Source of the DNA: UBA6183 sp046314755
Lineage (GTDB): Bacteria; Bacteroidota; Bacteroidia; UKL13-3
Assembly: GCA_046314755.1 (NCBI GenBank)
Contig: JBKDBG010000017.1
Coordinates: 11,828 to 75,827, forward strand
Length of the DNA stretch: 64,000 nt
Reading direction: 5' to 3'
Within the stretch, counting starts at the first letter, position 1. Each line of letters starts with the position of its first letter. The notes under the pieces are model-generated. The model saw only the letters and a list, made by a program, of their open reading frames with translations. It was not told the origin of the DNA and did no database searches. A program made the translations under genes and the position numbers. Positions 18,401-29,100 of the stretch are shown piece after piece.

Positions 18401-21400
18401 AAGAAGTAATAAATAGAATCTCCTATCACGGGCAATGAAGTAAGCAAAGCATAATTCAACGTAAATTCAAAAGGAGAAGCAGCACTGCTTGTCTCCACAA
18501 ATTTCCAACCGTTAAAACTGCTTTGGTTTGGACCAAAACCATTGCCTTCTGATTTTTTCTTAAAATAAACCCGGGGCTTTCTTCCGTTGGCCATGCTTAT
18601 ACCGCTTAAGGTATCACTAATGATTAATGCAGGTAGCGTACGAAGCGGAGTTGAACCACTATTAACAGCATTTTGATACGCACCAAATTGTGGAGGGAAA
18701 ATATCGTAATCGGTTTCATAACAACCAAGTCTAGTGAATGGTGTTGTGCGTATCGAATCAATCAAATCTCTATTGATACCCGATAATACTACTCCCACTT
18801 TTGTGGTTGCGCCTTTAATGGGCCTCAAATCACTGTTGCTAATTAATCGCGGATTTGTTGAAACAGAATTGGCATTTCCTCCTAACCTACCTACTAAACC
18901 AGCTAAATCATTATAATTTGATGAGCCATCATACAACAAAAATCCGTTAGCCGGATCAACATAATAGTTGTTATTGTTAATGGTTGCTCCTACAATTGGC
19001 AATGTGGTTGATGCCCAAAATGCAGTATGCCTTGAGCTGCCTAAGCCATTAAACCTAATGTTGCTGAAAACATTATTACGAATATCAAGCCCGGTAAACG
19101 GACCATTGCCAAAAATTTGAAAAGCACTTGAACCACTAACGCCCGAGCCAAAAAATGACCCACCTGAAAAGTGCACTGTATTGTAATATATTTTTAGGTT
19201 GGTTCCTCCATTAATTTTTATTCCAAACGAGTTAAACATGATTCCTATGGAGCTGCTACTGTTTGATGCCAATATTCTTGAAATGCTGTTGTTATAAATG
19301 GAATCATTATTGACCCCAACTCCCGTTGAAACAAAAACACCATAACACCCTGTTGAATTGGCGTTACCAGACTCCACAGAATGGATGATATTATTTTTAA
19401 TGCAAGAGTTATTTACGTTTTCACCCAAATGCACCCCAGTTAAAATAACGCCAGTACCGGAATAGATATTAATGATTTGATTTTTATTTATCACCGCATT
19501 GTTTGCACCTTCCAAATAAACACCTGTTGTGCCAAGCACTAAATTAGAAGAGTCGCTGCTGAATCGGTTGTTTTCAATAAGCAAATTGGTAATAGGAGAA
19601 CTTACCGAACCTAAAGCCATTATACCTGCAACACCAACATATAAATTACAATTGCGAACCGTAATTCTATCTGCACCTTCAGCCTTTGTTATGGCTTGGG
19701 CTCCAATACCTGTTCTTCCGCCTATAATAACAATTTGCGTGGTTGAAACATTGGATCCTTTCAAAATCACATTTCTAATTTCAACATTTTTTATGCCTCC
19801 GTTTTGGTTGGTTGATTGCATAAATAACACACTTTGTGCATTTACATGAGTGTTGGTTATTCTTAAGTTGCGTGAGGTTGTGTTGTTGTTCGAACCTTCA
19901 AGGGTAAAGTTATTTACACCATCACGTACAATAAATAAAGCAGAATCAAACGACCCTATGATTAATGGGTTTAATCCTGCGGCTGGCCTCATTAATAATG
20001 TATTGTTGGCCGACATACCAACAGCCGGACGAAGCGAAAGCGGAAAAGTTTCTTGTCCGCCAAGCGCAGGTGTGGTATACATATTATTGGTTAACACAAA
20101 CGTTACCGGACCGGTTTGTACACTTGCTGCATAACGATTAAAAGCCGCTGTAATTGAACTAAAGGATCCTCCATTGCCCACTGTAAATACCCCGGAAAGG
20201 GTATCAAAAACAGGGAAAAACGGAATACTTCCGCTAACCGGAAAATTAGAGGAGAGCAAGGTGGTTGAATTTACTACTCCATTAATATTTACCGCACCCG
20301 AACCAATTGTGCCGTTACTGTCCTCAACAGCTGCAAAAAACTCAATGGTATCTCCTACCGCAATTCCACCTTGTAATAAAGCAAAATCAACCTGAAACAA
20401 AAAAGGAGAGGCGGCACTTGATGTTTGCACAAACTTCCATCCACTGCTTTGGTTGGTATTATTTACAAATGCATTTGGAGCTGTTTTTTTCTTGTAATAC
20501 AACCTTGGGCGGTTAGTTACCGATCCTTTTATGCCAAATCTATCACTGGCAATAACCGTAATTTGAGGGGCAGTTTGAAATGGCGAAACACCACTTACTT
20601 GCCCATAACTTACTTGTGGTTTTTGAAAATCAGCAGGAACAAAAGCGCCTTCATAACAACCCAAATCAGGGTAACGAAGTGAGCGAAGATTTCCGTTTAA
20701 ATCATTCAACACCATCATTGGGGTATCAATATAATTTGCTCCGGATTCAATTTGTGAAGGTACACCTGTTGCCGGTTGTAAATCAAAAGGAGTAACAACT
20801 GTTTGTTGAAACTGCACATCTTCAAAGTAACTTTCGCTTTCTCTCGGGGCTACTCTTTGTCTTATTTGTGCTAAAGTAGTATCACGGTTTGCTCCGTCAT
20901 AATACGCTGCAAACCTACCCGGTGAACCGGATGAGAAAAACAAATTCTGATTTGAACCAAGTCGGTACGTATCCAAGTTTGAGCTTTCTCTGTAATAAGC
21001 TGCATTCATTCCAAATGGTACAGCCAGAGATTTATTCACCAATACATTATTGCGCAACTCAACTTGCGAAAAGACACTTGCCCTTACACAATACGAAAGT
21101 AAATTTCCGGAGTTTGGCGCATTAAAATAAATGGTGTTGTAATAAATTCGACTGACATTGGTTGGGCCGTGCGTATTGATAAAAATACCAAATATACTGC
21201 TTTCAATACTGCTGGTGTAGGTTTCAAAATCATAAATAAGGTTATTGGTAATAACCGCGTTGATGTGATTTGGACCTATTTCAATTCCGGTTAAAGTAGC
21301 ATTGATGGAGTCGGAACTAAAACCATAGATTTGATTGCGTAAAATATTTACTTGTGCATTGGTGTTATTGTATTCAATGGCTTTTACTACGCCTAGCTTG

Positions 21401-22914
21401 GTTCTGAAGTTATAAAACCTATTGCCTTGAATCACCTTAACACCGGAAAAAACATAGCCTGTAACCGGTTTTAAATACCCAATTACGCTTCCATTAACCG
21501 TATTGATTAATCCATAAAATTCATTGCTAACTACACTATCGGCAAGGCTTGAGTTGTGGTTATTCATAATGCCAACATTCGCGCCATTCACACAAGTATC
21601 ATTATAAATCTTGTTCTCATAAATGCGGGTAATTCCAAGGGAGCCTAAAATATTTATTCCATAAAAACTGGTAGTACTTCTATTGCCGTAGATTTCGTTT
21701 TTTTGCATGAGCACATATCTGTTATTCGCCAACGTAATAAATAATCCTGCAAACAGTTGTGATGCTGTACCCCAATAAGAATTATTATTAATATGATTTA
21801 GATTAATGATTAAGGTATCGCATGCAATGGCATTAATCCCATTAAAAGTACCGGTTGCGGTTCGGCAATTCCGAATAAAATTACTTTCCACATACAACCG
21901 GCCCGTATTGCTGTTATTAATTAACAAGCCGTTGTTTGTGCCGGATGAAACGGTGTCGGTAATTATGTTATTTTTTATAAAGGCGCGAGCAATGAATTTT
22001 AAATCAATTCCGTTGAGCGTGTTTGTAAAACTTAATCCGCCTCCTGAAATGGTATTACCGTCAACCTCTAAGTTGTTTTGATAATACATGGCAATACCCG
22101 AAGCAACGGAACCGTTATTTGGCCCAAAACCAACTATATTATTTCCTTGATTGGGAGACCCAATTTTATTCGACTGATCATATAGCGTAGTTGATGCAGA
22201 CGTTATATTTATTCCGCTAAAATATACTCCAAATTGTGCATTGGTTATGGTGTTGTTTTCTATGGTATTAAAGGAGTGTGCATCATTCACCGATGTGTAG
22301 GTGATATTTGACGTATTGATTGCAGTATGATTTGCAGCATAAATGGCCGCTTGTGTCATAAACGTATTCCGCCTAAACCTTATGTTACAATTGCGAATGG
22401 TATTGTATTGGCAACCATCAACGGGAGCTGCAGCATTACGTTTCACCAACATGATGCCGTATTCATATTGTGTAAAGGAAAAAGTATTGGTATTAGCCTC
22501 TATGAAATCCAGCCCGTCAAAAGTTACATAATCAACGCCCAAAAGCTTAACCATAGCATCTATTCCGCCAATGCCCGAACCGGAAGTAAACACAGGGTTG
22601 TTTCCCGGCAAAAAACTTTTACGAATAACCAAAGGATTATTGGCGTTTAGCGTTCCGTTTAATGTGGCCGAGCCAAGACTTATACCTGCATTGGGCAAGG
22701 TTTCGGTATGTCCGGAAGCAATTTCAATAATTGCACCACCGGCTGCAACTCCATTTGTATTTAGTGCAGTAAAAGCAGCATTGAGAGATACATAATCACA
22801 ACCTGAAGTACAAACTGTTTTGGTTCCTGAGATAGGTTGACTAAAAACCGGAAAAACGAAGAATATAAAAAGCACCGCAATGAATGATTTGCTTTGATGC
22901 AGATTTAAATACAT
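15421..22914 (-). CDS. giant T9SS-secreted right-handed beta-helix protein (2497 aa)
   Basis: Signal peptide at residues 1-25 (ending VFSQ). Three similar modules follow, starting near 28, 908 and 1547. The second and third open with a header of the form SGVF/YxVGxGGxxxxxTAA, GPVT and xETFP; the first has a variant, ISGTKTVCTSGCDY. Each header is followed by hundreds of residues of beta-helix coils rich in NNxI and IxNN ladders. Modules 1 and 2 end in a shared spacer with RxRxYxKKK, GWKFVxTSSAASPF and GDxIxxFxAxxDS. Near 2310 is an Ig/Fn3-like domain (LPVKLISFD, AQEINNKGF) and the last 82 residues form a T9SS type A sorting domain (IYPNPAQDY, then GMYVLQS). No polysaccharide-lyase catalytic set could be picked out, so adhesion, matrix or glycan binding is as likely as an enzyme. 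It shares its N-terminal header closely with the 3033-aa protein. Confidence 0.88.
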   Translation of the reverse strand: MYLNLHQSKSFIAVLFIFFVFPVFSQPISGTKTVCTSGCDYVSLNAAFTALNTNGVAAGGAIIEIASGHTETLPNAGISLGSATLNGTLNANNPLVIRKSFLPGNNPVFTSGSGIGGIDAMVKLLGVDYVTFDGLDFIEANTNTFSFTQYEYGIMLVKRNAAAPVDGCQYNTIRNCNIRFRRNTFMTQAAIYAANHTAINTSNITYTSVNDAHSFNTIENNTITNAQFGVYFSGINITSASTTLYDQSNKIGSPNQGNNIVGFGPNNGSVASGIAMYYQNNLEVDGNTISGGGLSFTNTLNGIDLKFIARAFIKNNIITDTVSSGTNNGLLINNSNTGRLYVESNFIRNCRTATGTFNGINAIACDTLIINLNHINNNSYWGTASQLFAGLFITLANNRYVLMQKNEIYGNRSTTSFYGINILGSLGITRIYENKIYNDTCVNGANVGIMNNHNSSLADSVVSNEFYGLINTVNGSVIGYLKPVTGYVFSGVKVIQGNRFYNFRTKLGVVKAIEYNNTNAQVNILRNQIYGFSSDSINATLTGIEIGPNHINAVITNNLIYDFETYTSSIESSIFGIFINTHGPTNVSRIYYNTIYFNAPNSGNLLSYCVRASVFSQVELRNNVLVNKSLAVPFGMNAAYYRESSNLDTYRLGSNQNLFFSSGSPGRFAAYYDGANRDTTLAQIRQRVAPRESESYFEDVQFQQTVVTPFDLQPATGVPSQIESGANYIDTPMMVLNDLNGNLRSLRYPDLGCYEGAFVPADFQKPQVSYGQVSGVSPFQTAPQITVIASDRFGIKGSVTNRPRLYYKKKTAPNAFVNNTNQSSGWKFVQTSSAASPFLFQVDFALLQGGIAVGDTIEFFAAVEDSNGTIGSGAVNINGVVNSTTLLSSNFPVSGSIPFFPVFDTLSGVFTVGNGGSFSSITAAFNRYAASVQTGPVTFVLTNNMYTTPALGGQETFPLSLRPAVGMSANNTLLMRPAAGLNPLIIGSFDSALFIVRDGVNNFTLEGSNNNTTSRNLRITNTHVNAQSVLFMQSTNQNGGIKNVEIRNVILKGSNVSTTQIVIIGGRTGIGAQAITKAEGADRITVRNCNLYVGVAGIMALGSVSSPITNLLIENNRFSSDSSNLVLGTTGVYLEGANNAVINKNQIINIYSGTGVILTGVHLGENVNNSCIKNNIIHSVESGNANSTGCYGVFVSTGVGVNNDSIYNNSISRILASNSSSSIGIMFNSFGIKINGGTNLKIYYNTVHFSGGSFFGSGVSGSSAFQIFGNGPFTGLDIRNNVFSNIRFNGLGSSRHTAFWASTTLPIVGATINNNNYYVDPANGFLLYDGSSNYNDLAGLVGRLGGNANSVSTNPRLISNSDLRPIKGATTKVGVVLSGINRDLIDSIRTTPFTRLGCYETDYDIFPPQFGAYQNAVNSGSTPLRTLPALIISDTLSGISMANGRKPRVYFKKKSEGNGFGPNQSSFNGWKFVETSSAASPFEFTLNYALLTSLPVIGDSIYYFFAATDSLGNYAALPSAGFGSITWDSFTAPPSTPFRFAIVGPPMSGVYRVGAGGNYTTLTAAVNDVNQRGVSGPVTLLLTQTTYTTPAETFPIAFSSLIQGVSAVNNIQIRPANGVTATVIGSATPANIYFNGSRYISVNGADTTTQAGRRITIRNTSSDPAVLFANDASFNRLQNCFVYGNTTFNNDGIVEFGNRISTGNNNNIIDSCYIGALNTSNLPATCISASGSTGPANVLSTGNMITNNEIVSPLNCGIFVDNTNANLAITGNSFYKNLTYSHSSNFSFISYASAGFANISNNFFGGSAAYCGGTQNTSFDGTVTYQLLQLSTANAGVAVRNNTFRRISFSTMFNNGNHAFIAVLNGKAELTGNTIGADTGVASIQFNYVNNVGVAAFSGINIGASLGTALDSILINQNKIGAIQVSGGGLLSFYGIRFSASSGVFSVTNNIIGSNQTAASINQLCNGDLCGIEFTVNNGQHVTIENNTIRNLRYALHQSKTLYGIFVSGNAPAIIRNNRITQLSHNPSNPALISTSFTFINGIFLSASGSGQRLVTNNTVTQINTIGAPSGNAAGIQVSGGSTNFIEVARNSILGIGPINNTEARAIGVSTFGPGIFVHNNEIALGTDSLSNANTGSIAYIGIQKSGAANKIFYNTVRISGQNVSSSGSNNSTAFYSGIGDAQDSVFNNIFINERSNTSASGGKHYAVFFWLGGNPVMNHNLLYVNGTNTILGNANAIDYATLSAFSTATATNFQSQSKVVTFQSAWRLRLAGASLGDTLLAGIRLANIQTDIDNHTRPLIKPYMGCDEAISNPLPVKLISFDVKLREDDAVIRWATAQEINNKGFLIEKSLDGINFTPLTFIKANGNSYAAKQYSYDDVGATLQHQLIYYRLIQEDMNGEYAYLGVRVVQKTLSLPVRIYPNPAQDYLLIETSKEAKVDEICLFDLQGKLLKKWHSNSWVDAGEIKLNMNDFEQGMYVLQSMVNGEMVLTKIVLHK

Positions 22915-23119
22915 GGGCTATTGAGTTTTTCTTTTCAAATTAAGACAATTTTTTAATTTATTCATAAAAAACGGTTGTTGCTGGGATTCTAAAAACACAG
23001 GTTCTCCTCAGGCTCAGTAACAAGTTAAATTATACCACGAAAATTACCGGTTACATGATGAGTTGACAATGCGAATATTAAATCCTCACTAAAAAAGATT
23101 AACAGTTAGGTTACAAAAA

Positions 23120-23148
23120 AAGCGTCCGCCTCAAAGAGGCGGACGCTT
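23120..23148 (-). terminator. strong terminator after the 3464-aa giant gene
   Basis: AAGCGTCCGCCTC and GAGGCGGACGCTT form a perfect 13-bp GC-rich stem around a 3-base loop. On the minus strand it is followed by TTTTTT. It lies 22 bp after the stop of the 3464-aa gene and separates it from the 2497-aa gene. Confidence 0.92.
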
Positions 23149-23169
23149 CCCGTCATTTAACATAGAAAA

Positions 23170-26100
23170 TTATTTCAGCCTTACTACCTTTTGTACTTGT
23201 ACAAATGAGGCTTGCTTCACTTCAACGAAGTATATTCCTCCATCACTGTTAACTAACTCATCCATATTAACTACGTTAATTCCGCTTTGCAAGGTGGTGG
23301 TTTTACTAAACACAAGTTTTCCGTTTAAGTCGAACACGGTTATTTGTGCGCTACCCTCTTGCGGGGTATTCACTTTTAAGTTCAATGCACTTAAGAACGG
23401 ATTTGGATATGGGGTAACCGCAAATGTTTCCAATTGCATTTTATTTAATTCAATGGTATTGCTGTATTCATATCCGCCATTTACATCAATTTGCTTTAAG
23501 CGATAATAAACGATACTTGATTGATTAAATACGTTCGCATCTACAAACTGATAATTGCGTTTAACGTTGCTGTTTCCGGCTCCTTTTACAAAACCAACAT
23601 ACTCAAAAGTTCTGCCGTCTGATGATCGTTCAATCTCAAACCCTAAGTTGTTTCTTTCTGAAGCTGTAATCCATGTAAGTTTCGCATCATCATTCATCAC
23701 TTCTCCATTAAAGGTTAACATTTGAACAGGTAATGGCGCAGAAGCATCCGTTCCGGTAATGATTCCAAATGCATTACTTGGTGTTGATGTAGCGATGGTT
23801 TGTGAAGAAGTATTCGCACCAGAAGCTGCATCAAAACTCCATGATGTTCCAAAACGAGCCCAGCGCAATGCGGTTTCGCTCAGAACATTTCCTAACAAAG
23901 CAGGATCATAGTTAAAAGTTGCTTGGTAAGAGTAACCTGTTCCTCCTGCCGCGGATACTTGTAAATATGCATTCATAAAACGTGTACCCACATTGGTTGA
24001 TGGAGGGTTTGTTCCGCTGTAATAGTTGGCCGATAAGCTGCTTGGTACCGTACCTGTAGCACCCCAGTTAATTGTTGCAAGTGTGCGTCCGGCAAATGTA
24101 ATGGTTGTTGTTCCATTCAAAGCGGGAGTTCCTGTAATAGTAGCTGCAGGTGGTGTTGATGTAGACACAAACTCATGTGCCCCAATATCTGTTCCGAAGC
24201 CTACAGTTGTTCCTCTGCTGTTTCCGGCAAAATCAGCATTGATATTGCCTGACAAAGGACCGGCAATACCTTTTCCATTTAGATACCAGTTTTGAGCTGC
24301 TGATGACACGACATTTAAGTTTCCATTTGTAACATTAGCAAATAAGACAGCAGGGTTAACCAACGTGCTTATTTCCGACCAAGAGTTTCTATCAGCATTG
24401 CTGGTTGTTCTCCAGTTGCTGATATTTAAATCCCCGGTACCCCATAAACCAAGTGTGTTGGCATTTGATGATGATAACAAGTTGTAGTTTACCACGGCCC
24501 ATCCTGCTCCGGTTGGTGTTCCCGAAACCTCATTGGCAATTGCATAATTCTTGGTTGCACCTCCAGCACGGTTGTTAATGAACGCATTGTTTACCAAGCG
24601 AGTTCCGGATGTAACCTCAAATGTAGAGTTTGGACCTTTGTGATAAGCATAAGAAGCTAATGAACCCGATGATGAGTTACCTGTTATAAGTACCGTGTTG
24701 TAATAAGCATTCACATCAAAACCTCCGCTTGATTGTTGCCAAATACCATTGTACTGTATGTTATTGGTTTGACCATCACCTAAAGTAATTTGATTGTTGG
24801 TAACGTCTAGTGCATTCACCACATTGAACACCAAAATTCCGGTAGCTGTAGCCATTGGATTTGCGGCATTAGAGGTGCTCAAGTTTCTGATATCATAAAC
24901 CCTGTTTCCAGTTACTCTTGCAGCATTAGCACTTTGAATCATAATGCCGGCAGCATTGGTCGTTGAAGCACTGGTACTATTTGCAGAAATGTTGTATATA
25001 AGGTTGTTGTTTACCATCGGACCGGCATTGGTTGATCCGGCTAAGCTGATTCCAAATACACTTAAAAAGGTTGATGAAAGACTGGTATTGGTTGAAAGCG
25101 TACTTAAATTGAAGATTCTATTATTGCTGATGTTGGCAACTGTAGAACCTGACATTTGAATGCCGCCTAATGTTACACTCGTTTGTGTTCCATTTGCATT
25201 GATATTGGCAATGGTGTTTCCGGTTATTTGTACAGCAGGGTCAATGTTCACCGCAGTTGTTACATTAATAGCCCTTGTTGTACCATTAGCATTATTCGTA
25301 ATACTGTTTACCGTATTGGTAGTACCAATAACATTATTGTTAATTGAAGTAATACCTCCGGATACCAATATCCCATTAAAAGAGACGCTATTGCCCGCAC
25401 TGTTGATGGCAATACCTGCAATTCTATTATTTTCAACCAATGTAGGAACAGTAACAGTTGCGTTTACAGCAATACCGGAGTGGGTAGTTGGAGGAGCCAA
25501 TTCTATCGAGCCGGCAACCGTTGAATCCCCAATCATGTTACCTGTAATATTTGTTCTTCCGGCAGTAACCAAAATACCATTCCATTGCACACCGCTTGCC
25601 GTTTGAATGAAGCGCATGTTTCTAATGGTGTTGGATGAAATTTGGGTGGTTAAATTATTGCCCACCGCAATTTGAATACAGTTCCAAGCCGCAAGAACAC
25701 TGCTGTTCCAGGCAGATCCTCCTGCATTTGGAGCAGATCCTCCAATAATGTTGTTTGAAATCGTATGCCCTTCAGAAATGGCACCGCCATTAAAACGAAT
25801 TGGTAACGCATTCGCAGTGATTAAGACGAGTGTGTTGTAGAAATTATTTCCATTCACTACCCAATTATTACCTGAACCACCATCCACATTTACATAGACT
25901 GAAGATGCATTTAACAAATTGTTTCCGCTGATTACGTTTGATGAGTTTAACACAAATCCGGAGTGGAAACTGCTGATTAATGCGGCAGGAATTCCGCTTG
26001 GGAATGCTACACCAAGATCATTTCTAATCGTACAATTGATAATCGAATCTTGGCTGTTACCAACAGTGGTGTTTGTACCTGCGAATGAAACCGCACCGCC

Positions 26101-29100
26101 ATTTATTAATAATGGAGACGTGTTGTTAGCAGACTCAATTGTTAAATTACTAAGTCTGTTTTTTGTCGCACCATTTACAAACAACACAGCAGGTCCGGCC
26201 GTTGAAGAGTTTCTGATGGTTAATAAGTTTAAATTATTATTTGAACTTAAATCAGGAACACCGGATATTTTTATGCGATCAACTCCATTCAACCTGAGCA
26301 ACCCAAGGTTGGTGTTACCCGAAACTATTCTTGATGCGGTTGTTGATGAATCAGGACGAATAGTAATGGTAAAAGAACCTGCACCTACACCATCTTCTCC
26401 TAGTTGATTTAACGCTACGGTTCCCGGTTCGTTAATGTTTGAAGTAATTACAGCTGTGATTGAACCACCAAGCGTATTGTTATTTAAAAATTCAAACAAT
26501 CCCCCAACACCGGTAAGTGTTGTATAGGTTTGACCTGCGCCAACATAAAACTTGCTGTTGGCCGGTATTGTAGGTAAAATCACATAAAAATCAACGGCTG
26601 CAGGTTCGTTGGTAATGTTATTTACATTCGTTCCTAATGCTAAAGGTCTTTGCGAAGTGAGATTAGAAGCAACACTGTCCTCCGCCACTACGTAGTAGAA
26701 AATGGTATCACCGGTTGTAACACCGGCTACCGGACCATAAAATATTTCGAACGAATAGTTTGCTTGTGTTGGCGTACCTGTTGCAATTGAAGCCGCACTA
26801 CTCACCCACAAACCTCCTATTCCTTTTTTGTAATAAATTCTTGGTGCATTTAAACCTCCACCAAGAGGCACCCCTTGATTATCTCTTACAATAACATTTG
26901 AAAGTTGTACCGGACCCGTAATACTTCCTTGGTTGCTCACCGCAGTATAGGTCATACTAGGCGGAAAAATATCGGTACTGCTGGTAAAAGCATCAGCATC
27001 GGCACCTACATCTAATCCGGCCAATCCTGTTCTGGCATTGCCATCAAAGTCAACCGTTACCACACCCATTAAGGCTTGGTCTCCACTGGCCTCTGCCGGA
27101 TTACTTGATTGCAAGTGTAAATCTACCGTGTTCGCATCACCTGTAGCATTTACAAATAATGGATTTCCACTTCCGCTTTGTAAATCATACAACGTGTTAC
27201 GCGCCCATCCGCTGAGACCGCCTAATGTTATATAATCTAAAAGATTAGTACCGCCAATAATACCTCCCGTTCCGGTTGTTTGAAGAATATTGTAGTTTGA
27301 AATAAGTGAGGTAGCATTTACAGGGAATCCGGCTAATCGAATAGCAAAATGTTTACCTGTTGATGTTCCTGTATTTGATGTTGCGTTTACAAAAATATTG
27401 TTGCGTAAATCATTCACATTCGTTCCGGTAGGTGTTCCATTTAATCTGATACAAGCCGTAACAGAAGCACCCGCTGCAGGAGCGCCCGCTAAAAACACCG
27501 AGTTGTGGTAGTACTCGAAGTTGCCTGAAACGTCATTTAAGAAACCATATACCTCATAGTTGTTTCCATTTAAGGTTCCTGCCGAATCAATACCTAAACG
27601 AATCATGTTATTGGCATAACGCGTGAATGACCCTGAGTTTTGTTGAATACCAATTAAGCGAGCAATCCCGGTTGTTGACGATTTAAAACTATGAACAAAG
27701 TTTCTGCTCACACTGTTCAACACATTGGTTGTTGTGCCTTGATATAAAATACCTACAATATTGTTCGCCCCGGTTAATCCAATTGTTTCAAGTGCATACA
27801 CCCTGTTTTGGTTGATGTTAATTTGACTTCCGGAACCATTGTGCATTAAACCAATAATAGATGATGCAGTACTGGTATTTGAAGACGATGAATTCGATCT
27901 TAAATTATGAACTATATTTTCATTTAAGGTATGTCCGCTTCCGCTCGATTGCATAATGCCAATGAGTTGAGTCGAATTGGGTGTTGTGGTAACGTAGTTC
28001 AAGTATCTTACCACATTATTATTGATGATTTGTCCCGGATTCGATGAGCCCACCCATATACCAATCAATCCTGAACTGGTTGTGGTTGATGTGTTTTGTA
28101 CGTTTGTTGTTATTCCTTCTACTATGTTATTGGTTACAGTTGCCAAACCGGAGGTTGACAAAATACCCAACGTTTGGCAAAATGAAACTACACCAATATT
28201 TGCATTAAGCAAGTTACTCACCCGGTTGTTGTTGATTTGAATACTTGTGGTACTGCTAGAAACGTTTATGCCTACTAATGGTGCTGAAGTTGATGTTCCT
28301 CCTAATGACGAAGAATCTCTTAAGTTGCTCACAATATTATTATTGATTTGCAGCGATCCTGTTTGGTTCCAGGCCCTTATTCCATTAACTGTAACCGATG
28401 TAATCGTTGTTGCCGAAGAGAATATACCGGATACAATATTGTTATTGATAATCGTGTTAGAACCTGTTTGACAGTTAATACCAAGTGATGTGGTATTTCC
28501 TCTATTAATGATAGATTGAACATTGTTGGTATCTCCAATATAGTTGTTTAATAGTGTTGCAACACCACCGCCATTGTTAACCTGAATCCCAACGAAGGAT
28601 GCTGCACTTACATTGTTCATCACAATATTGGTTATTCTGTTATCGGCAATGTGCGTTCCGGTATTAGCACCTGCACTCACGTTAATTCCGGTAAAGCCTA
28701 AACCATTAATCACATTCCAATTGTTCATCAGTACATACCAATTGCCACCAATCACATTTCCACTAATAGTATCGTTATTTGATAAGGTACCCGGAGTAAA
28801 ATTAATTACAGTTGGAGAGGCGGTGTGATGATTTAAGGTGTCTTGGAAAAACACATTGTTTTTGATTCTGTAATTATTCCCGGTTCCTGAACTAATATTA
28901 ATAGCATTAAAATTAAAACCATAAAACACACTGTTTTCAATGAGTAAGTTATCGTTTTCTCTATTAACACCGGTTGTGCCCGATGCTACAAAAAGAATTC
29001 CAGGCAACCCTCCCGCACCCGGAGCTCTTCTAAAGTAACAGTTACCCACATACACATTGTCATTCCCTGTTACAGCCGATGTTTGGCTTATTCTTACTGC

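Noticed and set aside
15421..22914. Polysaccharide-lyase or pectinase activity for the giant beta-helix proteins
   Set aside because: Right-handed beta-helix alone is not evidence of an enzyme, and no catalytic residue set could be identified by eye.
25160..26407. Open frames of 148 and 162 aa on the plus strand inside the 3464-aa gene
   Set aside because: They are antisense shadows of Asn/Thr/Val-rich beta-helix coding sequence; long hydrophobic frames arise there by chance.
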